From: Verrucomicrobiota bacterium
GTDB lineage: Bacteria; Verrucomicrobiota; Verrucomicrobiia; Chthoniobacterales; SZAS-18
Length of the DNA: 36,352 nt
Reading direction: 5' to 3'
NCBI GenBank assembly: GCA_019241085.1
Contig: JAFAXH010000016.1
Span: 1 to 36,352, forward strand
Position 1 is the stretch's first letter. Every line of letters starts with the position of its first letter. A model generated the notes under the pieces. It was not told the DNA's origin, did not search any database, and worked only from the letters and a program-made list of their open reading frames with translations. Below, one piece after another: positions 24,037-32,875 of the stretch. The translations under genes were made by a program, and so were the position numbers.

Positions 24037-24077
24037 TTCGTCGCCCGCACCTCCGCGAGCGGCGAACTTTTCTTTTT
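24037..24077 (+). terminator. Terminator-like hairpin in the kdsB-pyrG spacer (possible attenuator)
   Basis: 24037-24048 pairs with 24055-24066 (11 of 12 pairs including one G-U) around a 6-nt loop. It is followed immediately by CTTTTCTTTTT (24067-24077), which abuts the pyrG ATG at 24078. This has the form of an intrinsic terminator in the leader of pyrG. No Shine-Dalgarno is present, so the hairpin would also affect start-codon access. Function as an attenuator is inference. Confidence 0.45.
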
Positions 24078-25691
24078 ATGAAATACATTTTCATCACCGG
24101 CGGCGTGGTTTCCTCTCTCGGCAAAGGGCTGGCGGCCGCGGCGCTCGGCACGATTCTGGAACACCGCGGCCTGAAGGTTGTCATCCAGAAATTCGATCCC
24201 TATCTCAACGTCGATCCGGGCACGATGAGTCCGTTTCAACACGGCGAAGTGTATGTGCTCAACGACGGCGCGGAGACCGACCTCGATCTCGGCCACTACG
24301 AGCGTTTCACCAACTGTGTGCTGACTCGGCACAACAATCTCACCAGCGGGCAAGTCTATGAAACCGTCATCGCCAAGGAGCGCCACGGCGATTATCTCGG
24401 CAAGACGGTGCAGGTGATCCCGCACGTCACCGACGAGATCAAGGCGCGCATCCGGCTCATCGAAAGCGAGCAGCCGCAGGCGGACATCCTCATCACCGAA
24501 ATCGGCGGCACGACCGGCGACATCGAGGGACTGCCGTTTCTCGAAGCCATCCGGCAGTTCATGCTCGAAGTCGGCCCGGAGAACGCCATCGTCGTGCATG
24601 TCACGCTTGTGCCGTTCATCAAAGCGGCCGGCGAATTAAAGACCAAGCCAAGCCAGCAAAGCGTGGCCAAGCTGCGCGAAATCGGCCTCCAGCCACAGGT
24701 GCTCATCTGCCGGTGCGAGCACCCGCTTGACGACGAGATTCGGCGGAAGCTCTCGATGTATTGCAACATCGCGCCGCGCGCCGTCGTCGAGATGCGCGAC
24801 GTGCCACACACGATTTACGAAGCTCCGCTGCTGCTGCACATCGAGCGGCTGGACCAGACGATTTGCAACCTGTTGCGAATCGAGGCGCCGGAGCCAAACA
24901 TGGCCGACTGGCGTCGTTTTGTGAAGCGCGTCGTTTCGCCGAAAAAGACGGTGCGCGTCGCCATCGTCGGCAAATACATCGAGCTGCAGGATGCCTACAA
25001 AAGCGTCTATGAATCGCTGACCCACGCCGGCGCCAGCCACGATTGCGGCATCGACTTGCGGCGCATCGACGCGGAACTCTTTGAGGAAGAACCAGACCGG
25101 GTGGAAAAGCTGCTGCACGACGTGACCGGCATCGTCGTTCCCGGCGGCTTCGGCGAGCGTGGCGTGGAGGGGAAAATCGCGGCGGCGCGCTTCGCCCGCG
25201 AGCATCGGGTGCCTTATCTCGGGCTGTGCCTCGGCATGCAAATCGCCACCATCGAATTCGCCCGCAACGTCTGCGGTTTGAAGGGGGCGAACTCGACGGA
25301 ATTCGACGCGGACACGCCCAATCCGATCATCTGCATGCTCGAAGAACAGAAGGAGGTTTTACACAAAGGCGGCTCGATGCGGTTGGGCGTCTGGCCCACG
25401 CAAATCGTGCCCGGCACGCTGACGGAAAAAGTCTATGGCAGGTTGGAAGCCAAAGAGCGGCATCGCCATCGCTACGAATTCAACAACCGCTACCGCGAGA
25501 TCATGGCCGAACATGGCTTCGTGATTTCCGCGACCTCGCCGGATGGCAGCCTCGTGGAAGTGATCGAGTTGCGCGATCACCCGTGGTTTCTGGCCTGCCA
25601 GTATCACCCGGAATTTCAGAGCAAGCCAAACGCGCCGCATCCGCTCTTTCGCGGCTTCATCGGCGCCTGCCTGGCGGCGCACCAAAGCTGA
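24078..25691 (+). CDS. pyrG: CTP synthase
   Basis: A 537-residue enzyme converting UTP to CTP with glutamine and ATP; normal length. The N-terminal amidoligase starts MKYIFITGGVVSSLGKGLAAA (the universal PyrG start, which fixes ATG 24078) and continues with 'QKFDPYLNVDPGTMSPFQHGEVYVLNDG'. The C-terminal class I glutamine amidotransferase has 'VPGGFGERG', the nucleophile C384 in 'GLCLGMQ' and H510/E512 in 'YHPEF'. All catalytic residues are present. It is the last gene of the LPS-core/nucleotide run and is convergent with the pseudopilin gene after an 18-bp spacer. The hairpin directly before the start codon may regulate it. Confidence 0.96.
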   Translation: MKYIFITGGVVSSLGKGLAAAALGTILEHRGLKVVIQKFDPYLNVDPGTMSPFQHGEVYVLNDGAETDLDLGHYERFTNCVLTRHNNLTSGQVYETVIAKERHGDYLGKTVQVIPHVTDEIKARIRLIESEQPQADILITEIGGTTGDIEGLPFLEAIRQFMLEVGPENAIVVHVTLVPFIKAAGELKTKPSQQSVAKLREIGLQPQVLICRCEHPLDDEIRRKLSMYCNIAPRAVVEMRDVPHTIYEAPLLLHIERLDQTICNLLRIEAPEPNMADWRRFVKRVVSPKKTVRVAIVGKYIELQDAYKSVYESLTHAGASHDCGIDLRRIDAELFEEEPDRVEKLLHDVTGIVVPGGFGERGVEGKIAAARFAREHRVPYLGLCLGMQIATIEFARNVCGLKGANSTEFDADTPNPIICMLEEQKEVLHKGGSMRLGVWPTQIVPGTLTEKVYGRLEAKERHRHRYEFNNRYREIMAEHGFVISATSPDGSLVEVIELRDHPWFLACQYHPEFQSKPNAPHPLFRGFIGACLAAHQS

Positions 25692-25709
25692 GACGAACGC
25701 AATTTTAAT

Positions 25710-26366
25710 TTACCAGGTTTTGATCCACCGCTCCTGTTGCGCTTGAGAGGTGATCTTCTTTGATCCAGTCTGCCCCGCTGTGGACCAAAGATCGTAGCCG
25801 GGGCTGTTTCCACGCGCCGGATTCACAGGCGGCGTGGCAGTCGTATCCGCTTCGTTCGCGGTCGAATATCCGTAGCTGTTTCCCCAAGGATCATTGACTG
25901 AAGACACGGAAAAACTCGTCGTCGCTGAGGAATAACCACCCAAGCTGGAAGGTTTGAAGTCATAGTATCTCTTCGCGGACGAAGCGCCCGGGTTCGGCGG
26001 GTAAGTCGGCTTGCTCTGGCTGGGATCGTCGCCAGCAAGCTGTTGATAAAGAAAGGCGCTCGACGTTTTGTATTGATCCGTCACGTCAAATTGTGCGCTA
26101 TCATTTGGGTCGAGCGAGTCAGTTTTGTTGGCATCACGAGGATAGGTGACATTATCCGCCTTGTATCGCTCCAGCGCACTGCGTAGCGCCTGAATTTCCG
26201 CGGTCGCCCGCGAGCGTGCCGCGCGATTTTGCGCAGGCCCGGCGAGCGCGAGGACGATGCCGGCCAGGATGAGAATGATCACCATGACGATCAGCAGTTC
26301 GATCAAGGTGAAACCGCGCCGGCTGTTGCGCGCAGTGCGGAGGGAATGACGAAGTGGGAGACCCAT
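25710..26366 (-). CDS. Type II secretion / type IV pilus pseudopilin (GspG-like)
   Basis: A 218-residue prepilin. A basic leader ends in RRG, with prepilin-peptidase cleavage expected between G18 and F19: 'RRG/FTLIELLIVMVIILILAG', with the conserved glutamate at mature position 5. The mature N-terminal helix is followed by 'AGPAQNRAARSRATAEIQALRSALERYKADNVTYP', the GspG-like pattern. The C-terminal domain is rich in Ser, Pro, Thr and Tyr and contains 'NDPWGNSYGYS' ('DPWGNPY' is the usual GspG motif) and 'GYDLWSTAG'. ATG 26366 gives an 18-residue leader; ATG 26396 is also in frame. It is encoded 53 nt after the PilC/GspF gene. Confidence 0.85.
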   Translation of the reverse strand: MGLPLRHSLRTARNSRRGFTLIELLIVMVIILILAGIVLALAGPAQNRAARSRATAEIQALRSALERYKADNVTYPRDANKTDSLDPNDSAQFDVTDQYKTSSAFLYQQLAGDDPSQSKPTYPPNPGASSAKRYYDFKPSSLGGYSSATTSFSVSSVNDPWGNSYGYSTANEADTTATPPVNPARGNSPGYDLWSTAGQTGSKKITSQAQQERWIKTW

Positions 26367-26419
26367 GGGATTTGGGGAAAATGGACGAACGAACATCGGC
26401 GACTCGCCAGCGTCGATTG

Positions 26420-27754
26420 CTAGCCGCCGCCACCGCCGCCACCCAGGTTTTGAATGATGGAAACCAGCGGCAAGAAGAGCGCCACAACAATCGTGCCGAC
26501 AATGACCGCGAGAAAGACGATCATCACCGGCTCCATCATCGCCGTGAGTCCAGCCACGGCATTATCCACCTCATCGTCATACACTTCCGCAACTTTAAGC
26601 AACATCTCGGGCAACTGGCCGGTCTCCTCGCCCACATCGATCATGGAGATGACCATCGGCGGAAAGATGCCGCTCGAAGCTTCCAGCGGCTGCACGATGC
26701 TCTCGCCTTCCTTCACGCTGTCGTGAACCTTGCTGATCGCGTTGGCGATGACCTGGTTTCCCGCCGTGTCACGCGTGATGTTCAACGCCTGCAAAATCGG
26801 CACGCCGCTGGTGACGAGCGTGCCCAGCGTGCGCGCGAAACGTGAGATGGAGCTTTTGCGCACCAAGTCGCCAAACATCGGCAAGCCCAGCACCAGCCGA
26901 TCCATCGCCGCGCGACCCGCCGGCCGGCTGATGGCGAAGGAGTAACCAAAGACAATCAACGCCACGGCGCCAATGATGAGATACCAATAAGAAAGCGCGA
27001 GATGGCTCACGTCGAGCACCCACTGCGTCAGCGCCGGCAGCGGCTTGCCGTTGAGCATGTCCTTAAAAATCTGCTCAAACTTCGGGATGATGAAGATCGT
27101 TAAAAAACTGACGATGGTGACCGCGATGCAGAGCACCACGATCGGATAGATCATCGCCGCCTTGACCTTGTTCTTTACCTTCTGCGCCTTTTCCTGAAAC
27201 TCGGCGAGTCGGATGAGCACGATCTCCAGCACGCCGCCCAGCTCGCCCGCTTTCACCATGTTGATGAAGAGCTTGTTGAAAATCTTTGGGTGCTGCGCCA
27301 GCGATTCGGAAAACGTGCTGCCGCCTTGCACGCTCTCGGCGAGCTTGGCGGTCGTCGCTTTCAAACCCGGATCTCGTTCTTGTTTTTCGAGCACGGTCAA
27401 TCCGCGCAGCAGCGGCAATCCGGCGTCGATCAGCGTAGCCAACTGGCGGGTGAAGATCATGAGCGTCTTCTGCTTCACCTTGCCGCCGATCTTGCCTTTT
27501 TTGACCGGCTTCGGCCCTTTCACCTTGGGCGCAGCGACAGCTTTCTTGCTCGCCGCGGGCGCCTTGCCGGCCGGGGCGGAAGCGTTGCGCTTGGCGACGG
27601 CGTTAGAAGGCCCTTTGCCGTCCTCGGAGACGCTCGTCGGAAAGTAACCGGCCTGGCGGAGCTGGCCGACGGCTTCGTTGGTGCTGGAGGCTTCGATCAG
27701 CCCCGTGGATTCCTGGCCGCGTGCGTCCAGGGCTACATAATTAAATTTCGGCAT
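26420..27754 (-). CDS. Type II secretion / type IV pilus inner-membrane platform protein (GspF/PilC)
   Basis: A 444-residue polytopic platform protein that couples the cytoplasmic ATPases to pilin assembly. The N-terminus 'FNYVALDARGQESTGLIEASSTNEAVGQLRQAGYFPTSVSE' is the usual PilC start. A Lys/Ala/Pro-rich linker (about 50-95) separates it from two T2SSF domains. The first has 'LMIFTRQLATLIDAGLPLLRGLTVLEKQ', with TM 'AAMIYPIVVLCIAVTIVSFLTIFIIP'. The second has 'SRFARTLGTLVTSGVPILQALNITRDTAGN', ending in TM 'VMIVFLAVIVGTIVVALFLPLVSIIQNL' and a run of seven glycines. Length is a little above the usual 400. A 146-bp spacer without an ORF separates it from the upstream ATPase gene. Confidence 0.92.
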   Translation of the reverse strand: MPKFNYVALDARGQESTGLIEASSTNEAVGQLRQAGYFPTSVSEDGKGPSNAVAKRNASAPAGKAPAASKKAVAAPKVKGPKPVKKGKIGGKVKQKTLMIFTRQLATLIDAGLPLLRGLTVLEKQERDPGLKATTAKLAESVQGGSTFSESLAQHPKIFNKLFINMVKAGELGGVLEIVLIRLAEFQEKAQKVKNKVKAAMIYPIVVLCIAVTIVSFLTIFIIPKFEQIFKDMLNGKPLPALTQWVLDVSHLALSYWYLIIGAVALIVFGYSFAISRPAGRAAMDRLVLGLPMFGDLVRKSSISRFARTLGTLVTSGVPILQALNITRDTAGNQVIANAISKVHDSVKEGESIVQPLEASSGIFPPMVISMIDVGEETGQLPEMLLKVAEVYDDEVDNAVAGLTAMMEPVMIVFLAVIVGTIVVALFLPLVSIIQNLGGGGGGG

Positions 27755-27900
27755 CGGCGGGGGAAAAGCGGATGACTGACGTGGAACTAATTAACTAACG
27801 GCTTCCGCGGCGCTTTGTCGATGCGAAAATCCATCGGAAATCGCACAATGTCGCGCGCGGATTACCACAACTAATGGGCGGAAGGGGAAATGGTGAATCG

Positions 27901-29583
27901 CTAGGTGTATTTTAACACTTCTTCGATGGTCGTCTCGCCATCGTAAATGCCCCGCAAGCCGTCCTCGCGCAAGGTGACCATGCCCAGCTCGACGGCTTTT
28001 TGTTTCAACACCAGCGACGGGGCACGCTGGTTGATCAGCTCGCGCAAGGGGTCGGTGATTTCCAGCCATTCGTAGATGCCCTTGCGTCCGCGGTAGCCGG
28101 TTTGATTGCACGCCTCGCAGCCCTTGCCGTAATAGAAATTTTTGTCGCCGATTTCGTGCGGACTGAGTCCCAACTGCGTGAGGAGCGCCTCACTCGGTTC
28201 GTAAGCCGTGCGGCACTTGTCGCAGATGCGGCGGATGAGCCGTTGCGCCAGCACCGCTTCCAAACTCGATGAAATCAGAAACGGCTCGACGCCCATGTCG
28301 ATAAGTCGCGTCACCGCGCCCGCGGAGTCGTTGGTGTGCAGCGTAGTCAACACCAAGTGCCCCGTCAGCGACGCCTGGATGGCGATCTGCGCGGTCTCCA
28401 CGTCGCGCGTCTCGCCCACCATGATGCGATCCGGATCCTGTCGCAAAAAGGCGCGCAAGACGCGGCCAAAGGTCAGCCCGATGCTCTCATTGACGGGCAC
28501 CTGGATCAACCCTTCGATGTCGTATTCCACCGGGTCTTCGGCGGTGAGAAGTTTCGAGTCGATGGTATTGATCTTGCGCAACGCCGCGTAGAGCGTGGTC
28601 GTCTTGCCCGAACCGGTCGGGCCGGTGACGACGAAGATGCCGTTGGGCTTTTCGATGGTCGCGTTGATCCGCTCGAAGATGTAAGGCGGCATCCCGAGAT
28701 TTTCGAGGTCGAGATTGACGGACGACCGGTCGAGCACGCGCAGCACCACGCTCTCGCCGTATTGCGTCGGCAGCGTGCTCACGCGCAGATCGACTTGGCG
28801 GGTGCCGATCTCGCGCTGGATGCGGCCATCCTGCGGCAGGCGTTTCTCGGCGATATTCAGGTTCGCCATGACCTTGACGCGCGAAATCACCGGCAGCGCC
28901 AGGTGCCGCGGCGGCGGCGACATTTCGTAAAGCGCGCCGTCCACGCGATAGCGGATTTTGAACTCGTGCTCGAACGGCTCGAAGTGAATGTCACTTGCCC
29001 TATCCTGGATGGCTTGATAAAGGATCAGATCGACAAATTTGATGATCGGCCCCGCGTTCGCTTCCGCCTCCACGGACGCCGCATCGGTCTTGCCATCCTC
29101 GCCGAAGGAGATCGAGCCGATCTCCTCCAAGATGTCGTCCATGCTGGACAAGTCCGCGCCGTAATAGCGGTCGAGCCGGTCGCGGATCTGGTCGTGCGGC
29201 GCCACCGCCGCGATGAGGTCGCGGCCCGTGGCAAAGCGCAGATCTTCGAGCGTCTGTGGATTCAGCGGATCGAGCAGAGCAACGACCACGCTCTCGCCTT
29301 GCAGCGCGATCGGCAACGCGCCGTGCAGCCGTGCCAGACCGCCAGGGATCATGCGTTGCACCTCGGTCGGCACCTCGTAGTCCGGCGGCAGATTGTAAAA
29401 CTCCGCGCCCGCGTGCTCCGCGATGGTGTGATAAAACTGGTCCTCAGTTACGAAGCCGTAGTCGATCATCACCTGCACGAGGTTCTTGCCCGTGTTGGCC
29501 ATCTCAGCCTGGATGTCTTCGACCTGGCCTGAATGGATGGCGCCGCGGTCCAGAAAAATATCGAGGGCTTGTTTGTCGTTCAT
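27901..29583 (-). CDS. GspE/PilB-family assembly ATPase (first of two)
   Basis: A 560-residue hexameric secretion ATPase. The N-terminal MshEN-like region (about 1-140, 'LVQVMIDYGFVTEDQFYHTIAEHAGAEFYNLP') may bind cyclic-di-GMP, but this cannot be confirmed by eye. The core has 'RASDIHFEPFEHEFKIRYRVDG', Walker A GPTGSGKT at 321-328, the Asp box 'LLTAEDPVEYDIEG', Walker B 'DPDRIMVGETRD' and the His box 'GHLVLTTLHTND'. A zinc tetracysteine is intact (C454, C457, C489, C492). A PilT-like retraction ATPase and a second PilB-type ATPase lie immediately upstream. It could serve pilus extension or type II secretion; the cluster has no secretin to decide. Confidence 0.93.
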   Translation of the reverse strand: MNDKQALDIFLDRGAIHSGQVEDIQAEMANTGKNLVQVMIDYGFVTEDQFYHTIAEHAGAEFYNLPPDYEVPTEVQRMIPGGLARLHGALPIALQGESVVVALLDPLNPQTLEDLRFATGRDLIAAVAPHDQIRDRLDRYYGADLSSMDDILEEIGSISFGEDGKTDAASVEAEANAGPIIKFVDLILYQAIQDRASDIHFEPFEHEFKIRYRVDGALYEMSPPPRHLALPVISRVKVMANLNIAEKRLPQDGRIQREIGTRQVDLRVSTLPTQYGESVVLRVLDRSSVNLDLENLGMPPYIFERINATIEKPNGIFVVTGPTGSGKTTTLYAALRKINTIDSKLLTAEDPVEYDIEGLIQVPVNESIGLTFGRVLRAFLRQDPDRIMVGETRDVETAQIAIQASLTGHLVLTTLHTNDSAGAVTRLIDMGVEPFLISSSLEAVLAQRLIRRICDKCRTAYEPSEALLTQLGLSPHEIGDKNFYYGKGCEACNQTGYRGRKGIYEWLEITDPLRELINQRAPSLVLKQKAVELGMVTLREDGLRGIYDGETTIEEVLKYT

Positions 29584-29634
29584 GGGAGGAGGGAAGCTAG
29601 CACCCGCCGGAAGGATGCACGTTTCATTTTTGCT

Positions 29635-30702
29635 CTATTGCTGCACGTCCTGCAACAACTGAGTCGCTACCTGCGGGTCTTGGGCTTTGGCGAGCACGGA
29701 TTCGCGGGTGATCGTGCCCCGGGCGCAGAGTTCGACCAGACTCGCTTCCAGCGAAACCATTCCATACTTTGTGCCGGTCTGGATGTCGCCTGCGAGGCGG
29801 TGCGTTTTATTTTCACGGATCAACGTCGCCACGGACGACGTGTTCACCAACAGCTCAAACGCCGCCACGCGCCCGCGGCCATCGGCCCGGGCGAGCAGAA
29901 TCTGGCTGAGCACGGCGCGCAGGTTGCCCGCGAGTTGCGTGCGGATTTGTTCCTTCGCCCCGGTGGGAAAAGCGTCGATGATCCGGTCAATCGTGCGCGC
30001 CGCTCCCGTGGTGTGCAGAGTGGAAAAAACCAGGTGCCCGGTTTCCGCCGCGGTGACCGCTGCCTCCATCGTTTCCAAGTCGCGCATCTCGCCGACGAGG
30101 ATCACGTCCGGGTCCTGGCGCAACGCGCGCTTCAGCCCTTCCGCGAACGTCGGCACGTCCACGCCGATTTCGCGCTGATTGATCAAGCCCTTCTTGTGCT
30201 CGTGAAAATACTCGATCGGATCTTCCAGCGTGATGATGTGCTTGCGGCTGCCTTCGTTGAGCACGTTCAATAAACTCGCCAGCGTCGTCGTCTTTCCGCT
30301 GCCCGTCGGCCCGGTGACGAGGATCAATCCACGCGGCAATTCGATGAGAGAATCGAGCGCCGGCGGCAGGCCGATCTCGCGCGGCGTCAGGATTTTTTTC
30401 GGCAACAACCGGCAGACCATGCCGAGCGATCCTTTTTGCAAAAACATGCTCACCCGGAACCGCGCGTCCTCCCGGAAGGCCAGGGCGAAATCCGTGCCGC
30501 CTTGCTCATAAACGCGCTTGAGCTGCTCGTCCTTCGTCACCGCGCGCACCAATTCCTCCGTCTCCGCCGCGGTCAGCGACGGCACCTGGAGCTTGGTGAC
30601 CTGGCCGTTCAGCCGCAGCGTTGGCGGCGCGCCGACGGTGATGTGCAAATCGGACCCGCCCTCGTCGAGCACGAGGCGCAGCAGGTCTTCGACCGGGATC
30701 AT
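29635..30702 (-). CDS. pilT: Type IV pilus retraction ATPase (PilT)
   Basis: A 355-residue ATPase powering pilus depolymerisation and twitching. The short PilT N-terminus 'LLRLVLDEGGSDLHITVGAPPTLRLNGQV' is followed by Walker A GPTGSGKT at 131-138, 'IITLEDPIEYFHEHKKGLINQREIG', 'QDPDVILVGEMRDLET' and 'TGHLVFSTLHTTGA'. The PilT-specific C-terminal motif AIRNLIRE appears as 'VATLIRENK'. It lacks the zinc tetracysteine and N-terminal domain of PilB, as expected. ATG 30702 has an AAGGG 4 nt upstream. It lies 21 nt after the second PilB-type gene. A PilT argues for a true type IV pilus rather than only type II secretion. Confidence 0.94.
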   Translation of the reverse strand: MIPVEDLLRLVLDEGGSDLHITVGAPPTLRLNGQVTKLQVPSLTAAETEELVRAVTKDEQLKRVYEQGGTDFALAFREDARFRVSMFLQKGSLGMVCRLLPKKILTPREIGLPPALDSLIELPRGLILVTGPTGSGKTTTLASLLNVLNEGSRKHIITLEDPIEYFHEHKKGLINQREIGVDVPTFAEGLKRALRQDPDVILVGEMRDLETMEAAVTAAETGHLVFSTLHTTGAARTIDRIIDAFPTGAKEQIRTQLAGNLRAVLSQILLARADGRGRVAAFELLVNTSSVATLIRENKTHRLAGDIQTGTKYGMVSLEASLVELCARGTITRESVLAKAQDPQVATQLLQDVQQ

Positions 30703-30723
30703 GCGGCCCTTTTTATAAAAAAA

Positions 30724-32442
30724 CTACGCCGCATCTCCCATCGTAGCCGAGACGACCTCCTCGGCCGTCGTCATGCCCGCGAGCACCTTGCGCACGCCGT
30801 CTTCGCGCAAGGTGCGCATGCCCAGCTCGCGCGCGCGTTGTCGCAGTTGGATGGTCGAGAGCCGGTCGTTAATCATGAAACGAACTTCGTCATTGATCAC
30901 AAAAATCTCGAAGATGCCCATGCGTCCGCGGTAACCCCGACGCCGACAGGCATCGCAGCCGGCCGGGTGCATGATGGTCGCGCCAGCGAGCTGGCCGTAG
31001 TCGATGCCCAGGCTTTCCATTTCGCCCTGCGTCAGGTCCGCAGGCTTTTTGCACTCACCGCAGAGTTTGCGCACGAGCCGCTGGGCCACGATCGCGCGGA
31101 TCGACGTGGCGGCCAGAAACGGCTTGATCCCCATATCGACCAGGCGCGCCACGGCACTCGGTGCGTCGTTCGTGTGCAGGGTGGAAAAAACAAGGTGTCC
31201 CGTCAGCGAGGCATTGATGGCAATTGTCGCCGTTTCCAAGTCGCGAATTTCACCGATCATGATGATGTTCGGCGCCTGCCGCAGCATCGAGCGCAACGCG
31301 GCCGGAAACGTCATCCCGATGTCGGAGTTCACCTGCACCTGGTTGATGCCGCTCATCTGATACTCCACGGGATCCTCGACCGTGATGATCTTGCGATCCG
31401 GTTTGTTGATGTAGTTCAAACACGCATAAAGCGTCGTCGTCTTCCCAGAGCCGGTCGGCCCTGTGACGAGCACGATGCCGTCGGGCAGCGTGATCAATCG
31501 CTCAAAAATCTCCTGGTCATCCGTGAGAAAGCCCAGCTCTGGCATGCCGAGGGACAAACTCGATTTGTCGAGGATGCGCATGACCACGCTCTCACCGTGA
31601 TTGGTCGGAATGGTGGAAACGCGCAAATCGATGGATTTTTTGCCCATCGACACCTGGATGCGGCCGTCCTGCGGCAGCCGCTTCTCCGCGATGGACATGG
31701 TGCCGCTCATGATTTTGAGCCGGCTGACGATGGCGCCCTGCAATTTCTTCGGCGGCGTCTGCACCTCCTGGAGCACGCCATCGACGCGGAAGCGCACGCG
31801 GAATTTCTTTTCCAATGGCTCCAGATGGATGTCGCTCGCGCGGGATTTATACGCTTCGAGCAGGAGCAGCGAGACGAGCTTGATGATGGCGGAGTCGCCC
31901 GTGTCGCTTTCGTCCACGTTGGCGGCGGTCAATTCCAAACCGCCGAGGTCGATGTCCTCGCCGAGGCCGCGCAGGATATTGTCGCTGGCCTCGTCGGCAC
32001 TGCCGTAATATTGGACGAGCGCATCCCGAATCTGGTTCGGCGTGGCCACGACCAACTCGATGTCACGCCCGCCGAGCAGGTGCCGCAAGCTGTCGAGCGT
32101 GTCAAAATTCAACGGGTCACTGGTCGCGATGACAAGCGTTTCGTCATTGATCGCCACCGGCACCACGCGGAAGCGGCGCGCGTATTCCTGGGAAACCAGC
32201 TCCGTCACATCCGACTTGATGACGCGGTGCGAGAGATCGACAAACTCCATGCTCAACGCGCCGGCCAGCGCGCGCGATACGTCCTCCTGCGTCACCGCGC
32301 CCGAGCTGACGAGCGATTCAATGGGGCTGAGGTTGCCGTGGCCGTTGGACAGCTCACCCATCCGTGCAGCGGTCGCCTGGGCGCCCGTGATGTAGGAGGC
32401 ATCTTGCAGAACTTCCAAAACGTATTCGTCGTTCGAGTGCAC
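30724..32442 (-). CDS. GspE/PilB-family assembly ATPase (second of two)
   Basis: A 572-residue paralogue of the ATPase at 27901-29583. The N-terminal MshEN-like region (about 15-147: 'PIESLVSSGAVTQEDVSRALAGALSMEFVDLS', 'VVPVAINDETLVIATSDPLNFDTLDSLRHLL') precedes an acidic linker (about 150-185). The ATPase core has 'RASDIHLEPLEKKFRVRFRVDG', Walker A GPTGSGKT at 328-335, 'ITVEDPVEYQMSG', 'PNIIMIGEIRDLET' and 'GHLVFSTLHTND'. The zinc tetracysteine C461, C464, C496, C499 is intact. It is the first gene of the pilus run, and a sigma-70-type promoter lies 57 nt upstream. Both PilB-like copies keep all catalytic motifs, so neither looks degenerate. Confidence 0.93.
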   Translation of the reverse strand: MHSNDEYVLEVLQDASYITGAQATAARMGELSNGHGNLSPIESLVSSGAVTQEDVSRALAGALSMEFVDLSHRVIKSDVTELVSQEYARRFRVVPVAINDETLVIATSDPLNFDTLDSLRHLLGGRDIELVVATPNQIRDALVQYYGSADEASDNILRGLGEDIDLGGLELTAANVDESDTGDSAIIKLVSLLLLEAYKSRASDIHLEPLEKKFRVRFRVDGVLQEVQTPPKKLQGAIVSRLKIMSGTMSIAEKRLPQDGRIQVSMGKKSIDLRVSTIPTNHGESVVMRILDKSSLSLGMPELGFLTDDQEIFERLITLPDGIVLVTGPTGSGKTTTLYACLNYINKPDRKIITVEDPVEYQMSGINQVQVNSDIGMTFPAALRSMLRQAPNIIMIGEIRDLETATIAINASLTGHLVFSTLHTNDAPSAVARLVDMGIKPFLAATSIRAIVAQRLVRKLCGECKKPADLTQGEMESLGIDYGQLAGATIMHPAGCDACRRRGYRGRMGIFEIFVINDEVRFMINDRLSTIQLRQRARELGMRTLREDGVRKVLAGMTTAEEVVSATMGDAA

Positions 32443-32498
32443 GGGTTAGGGGGTAAAGATGGGGGGCGACGTCAGCCGTCGAACCGTCGCTGCATTTC

Positions 32499-32527
32499 AA
32501 CGTAAAAAATGCCGCCGCGACTGTCAA
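32499..32527 (-). promoter_or_regulatory. Sigma-70-type promoter for the pilus gene run
   Basis: On the minus strand TTGACA (32522-32527) is followed after exactly 17 nt by TACGTT (32499-32504), with a T-rich spacer end. The start of transcription would be near 32492, about 50 nt before ATG 32442. An 8-bp stem (32568-32587, loop GGCT on the minus strand) lies just upstream, after the anti-sigma gene, without a T tract. Confidence 0.5.
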
Positions 32528-32614
32528 CGCAACGGCACCATTGAATTACACAAATTTCCACATCGACCCAAGTTCAGCCGAACCTGGCGCCATCGACCTC
32601 GCCTGGCAAGCTCA

Positions 32615-32875
32615 TCAGGCCGCGTTGTTTTTATTCTTGCTTCCGAGCGCGTTCTGAATCAACGACAACAGCCGTTCCTTGGTCGCCGGCTGGGGTGGCG
32701 TCGGCCGCAGGCTCAACGCAAAGGCTGCGCTCAAGCGCTGCAATTCCGCGATCTTTTCCTCGGCCCGCCCGCCATATTCCCGCCGCGCGGCTTCGAAGTG
32801 GGCGATCTCGTCTTCGTCCTCCAGCACGCCGAGGACGAAGAGTCGCGCCTTGTCTTCGAATTCTTCAAAACTCAT
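32615..32875 (-). CDS. Short membrane-less anti-sigma factor (RskA-type anti-sigma domain only)
   Basis: The 86-residue protein starts at ATG 32873-32875, overlapping the sigma-factor stop by 11 nt. The pattern 'ARLFVLGVLEDEDEIAHFEAARREYGGRAEEKIAELQRLSAAFALSLRPTPPQPATKERLLSLI' resembles the N-terminal anti-sigma domain of RskA-type regulators ('..YALGALD.DE...FE.......A....E........A.A....P...LR..ll..i'). The usual transmembrane helix and periplasmic domain are missing: the protein ends 'GSKNKNNAA' at tandem TGA stops. No frameshifted continuation is visible in the 172 bp downstream. It has no zinc-binding HXXXCXXC. It would hold the sigma factor in the cytoplasm without a direct transmembrane signal (inference). 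Confidence 0.65.
   Translation of the reverse strand: MSFEEFEDKARLFVLGVLEDEDEIAHFEAARREYGGRAEEKIAELQRLSAAFALSLRPTPPQPATKERLLSLIQNALGSKNKNNAA

Noticed and set aside
28336-32505. Long open frames opposite the PilB-type ATPase genes
   Set aside because: Antisense shadows of genes with all catalytic motifs; their translations are low-complexity and have no domain pattern.
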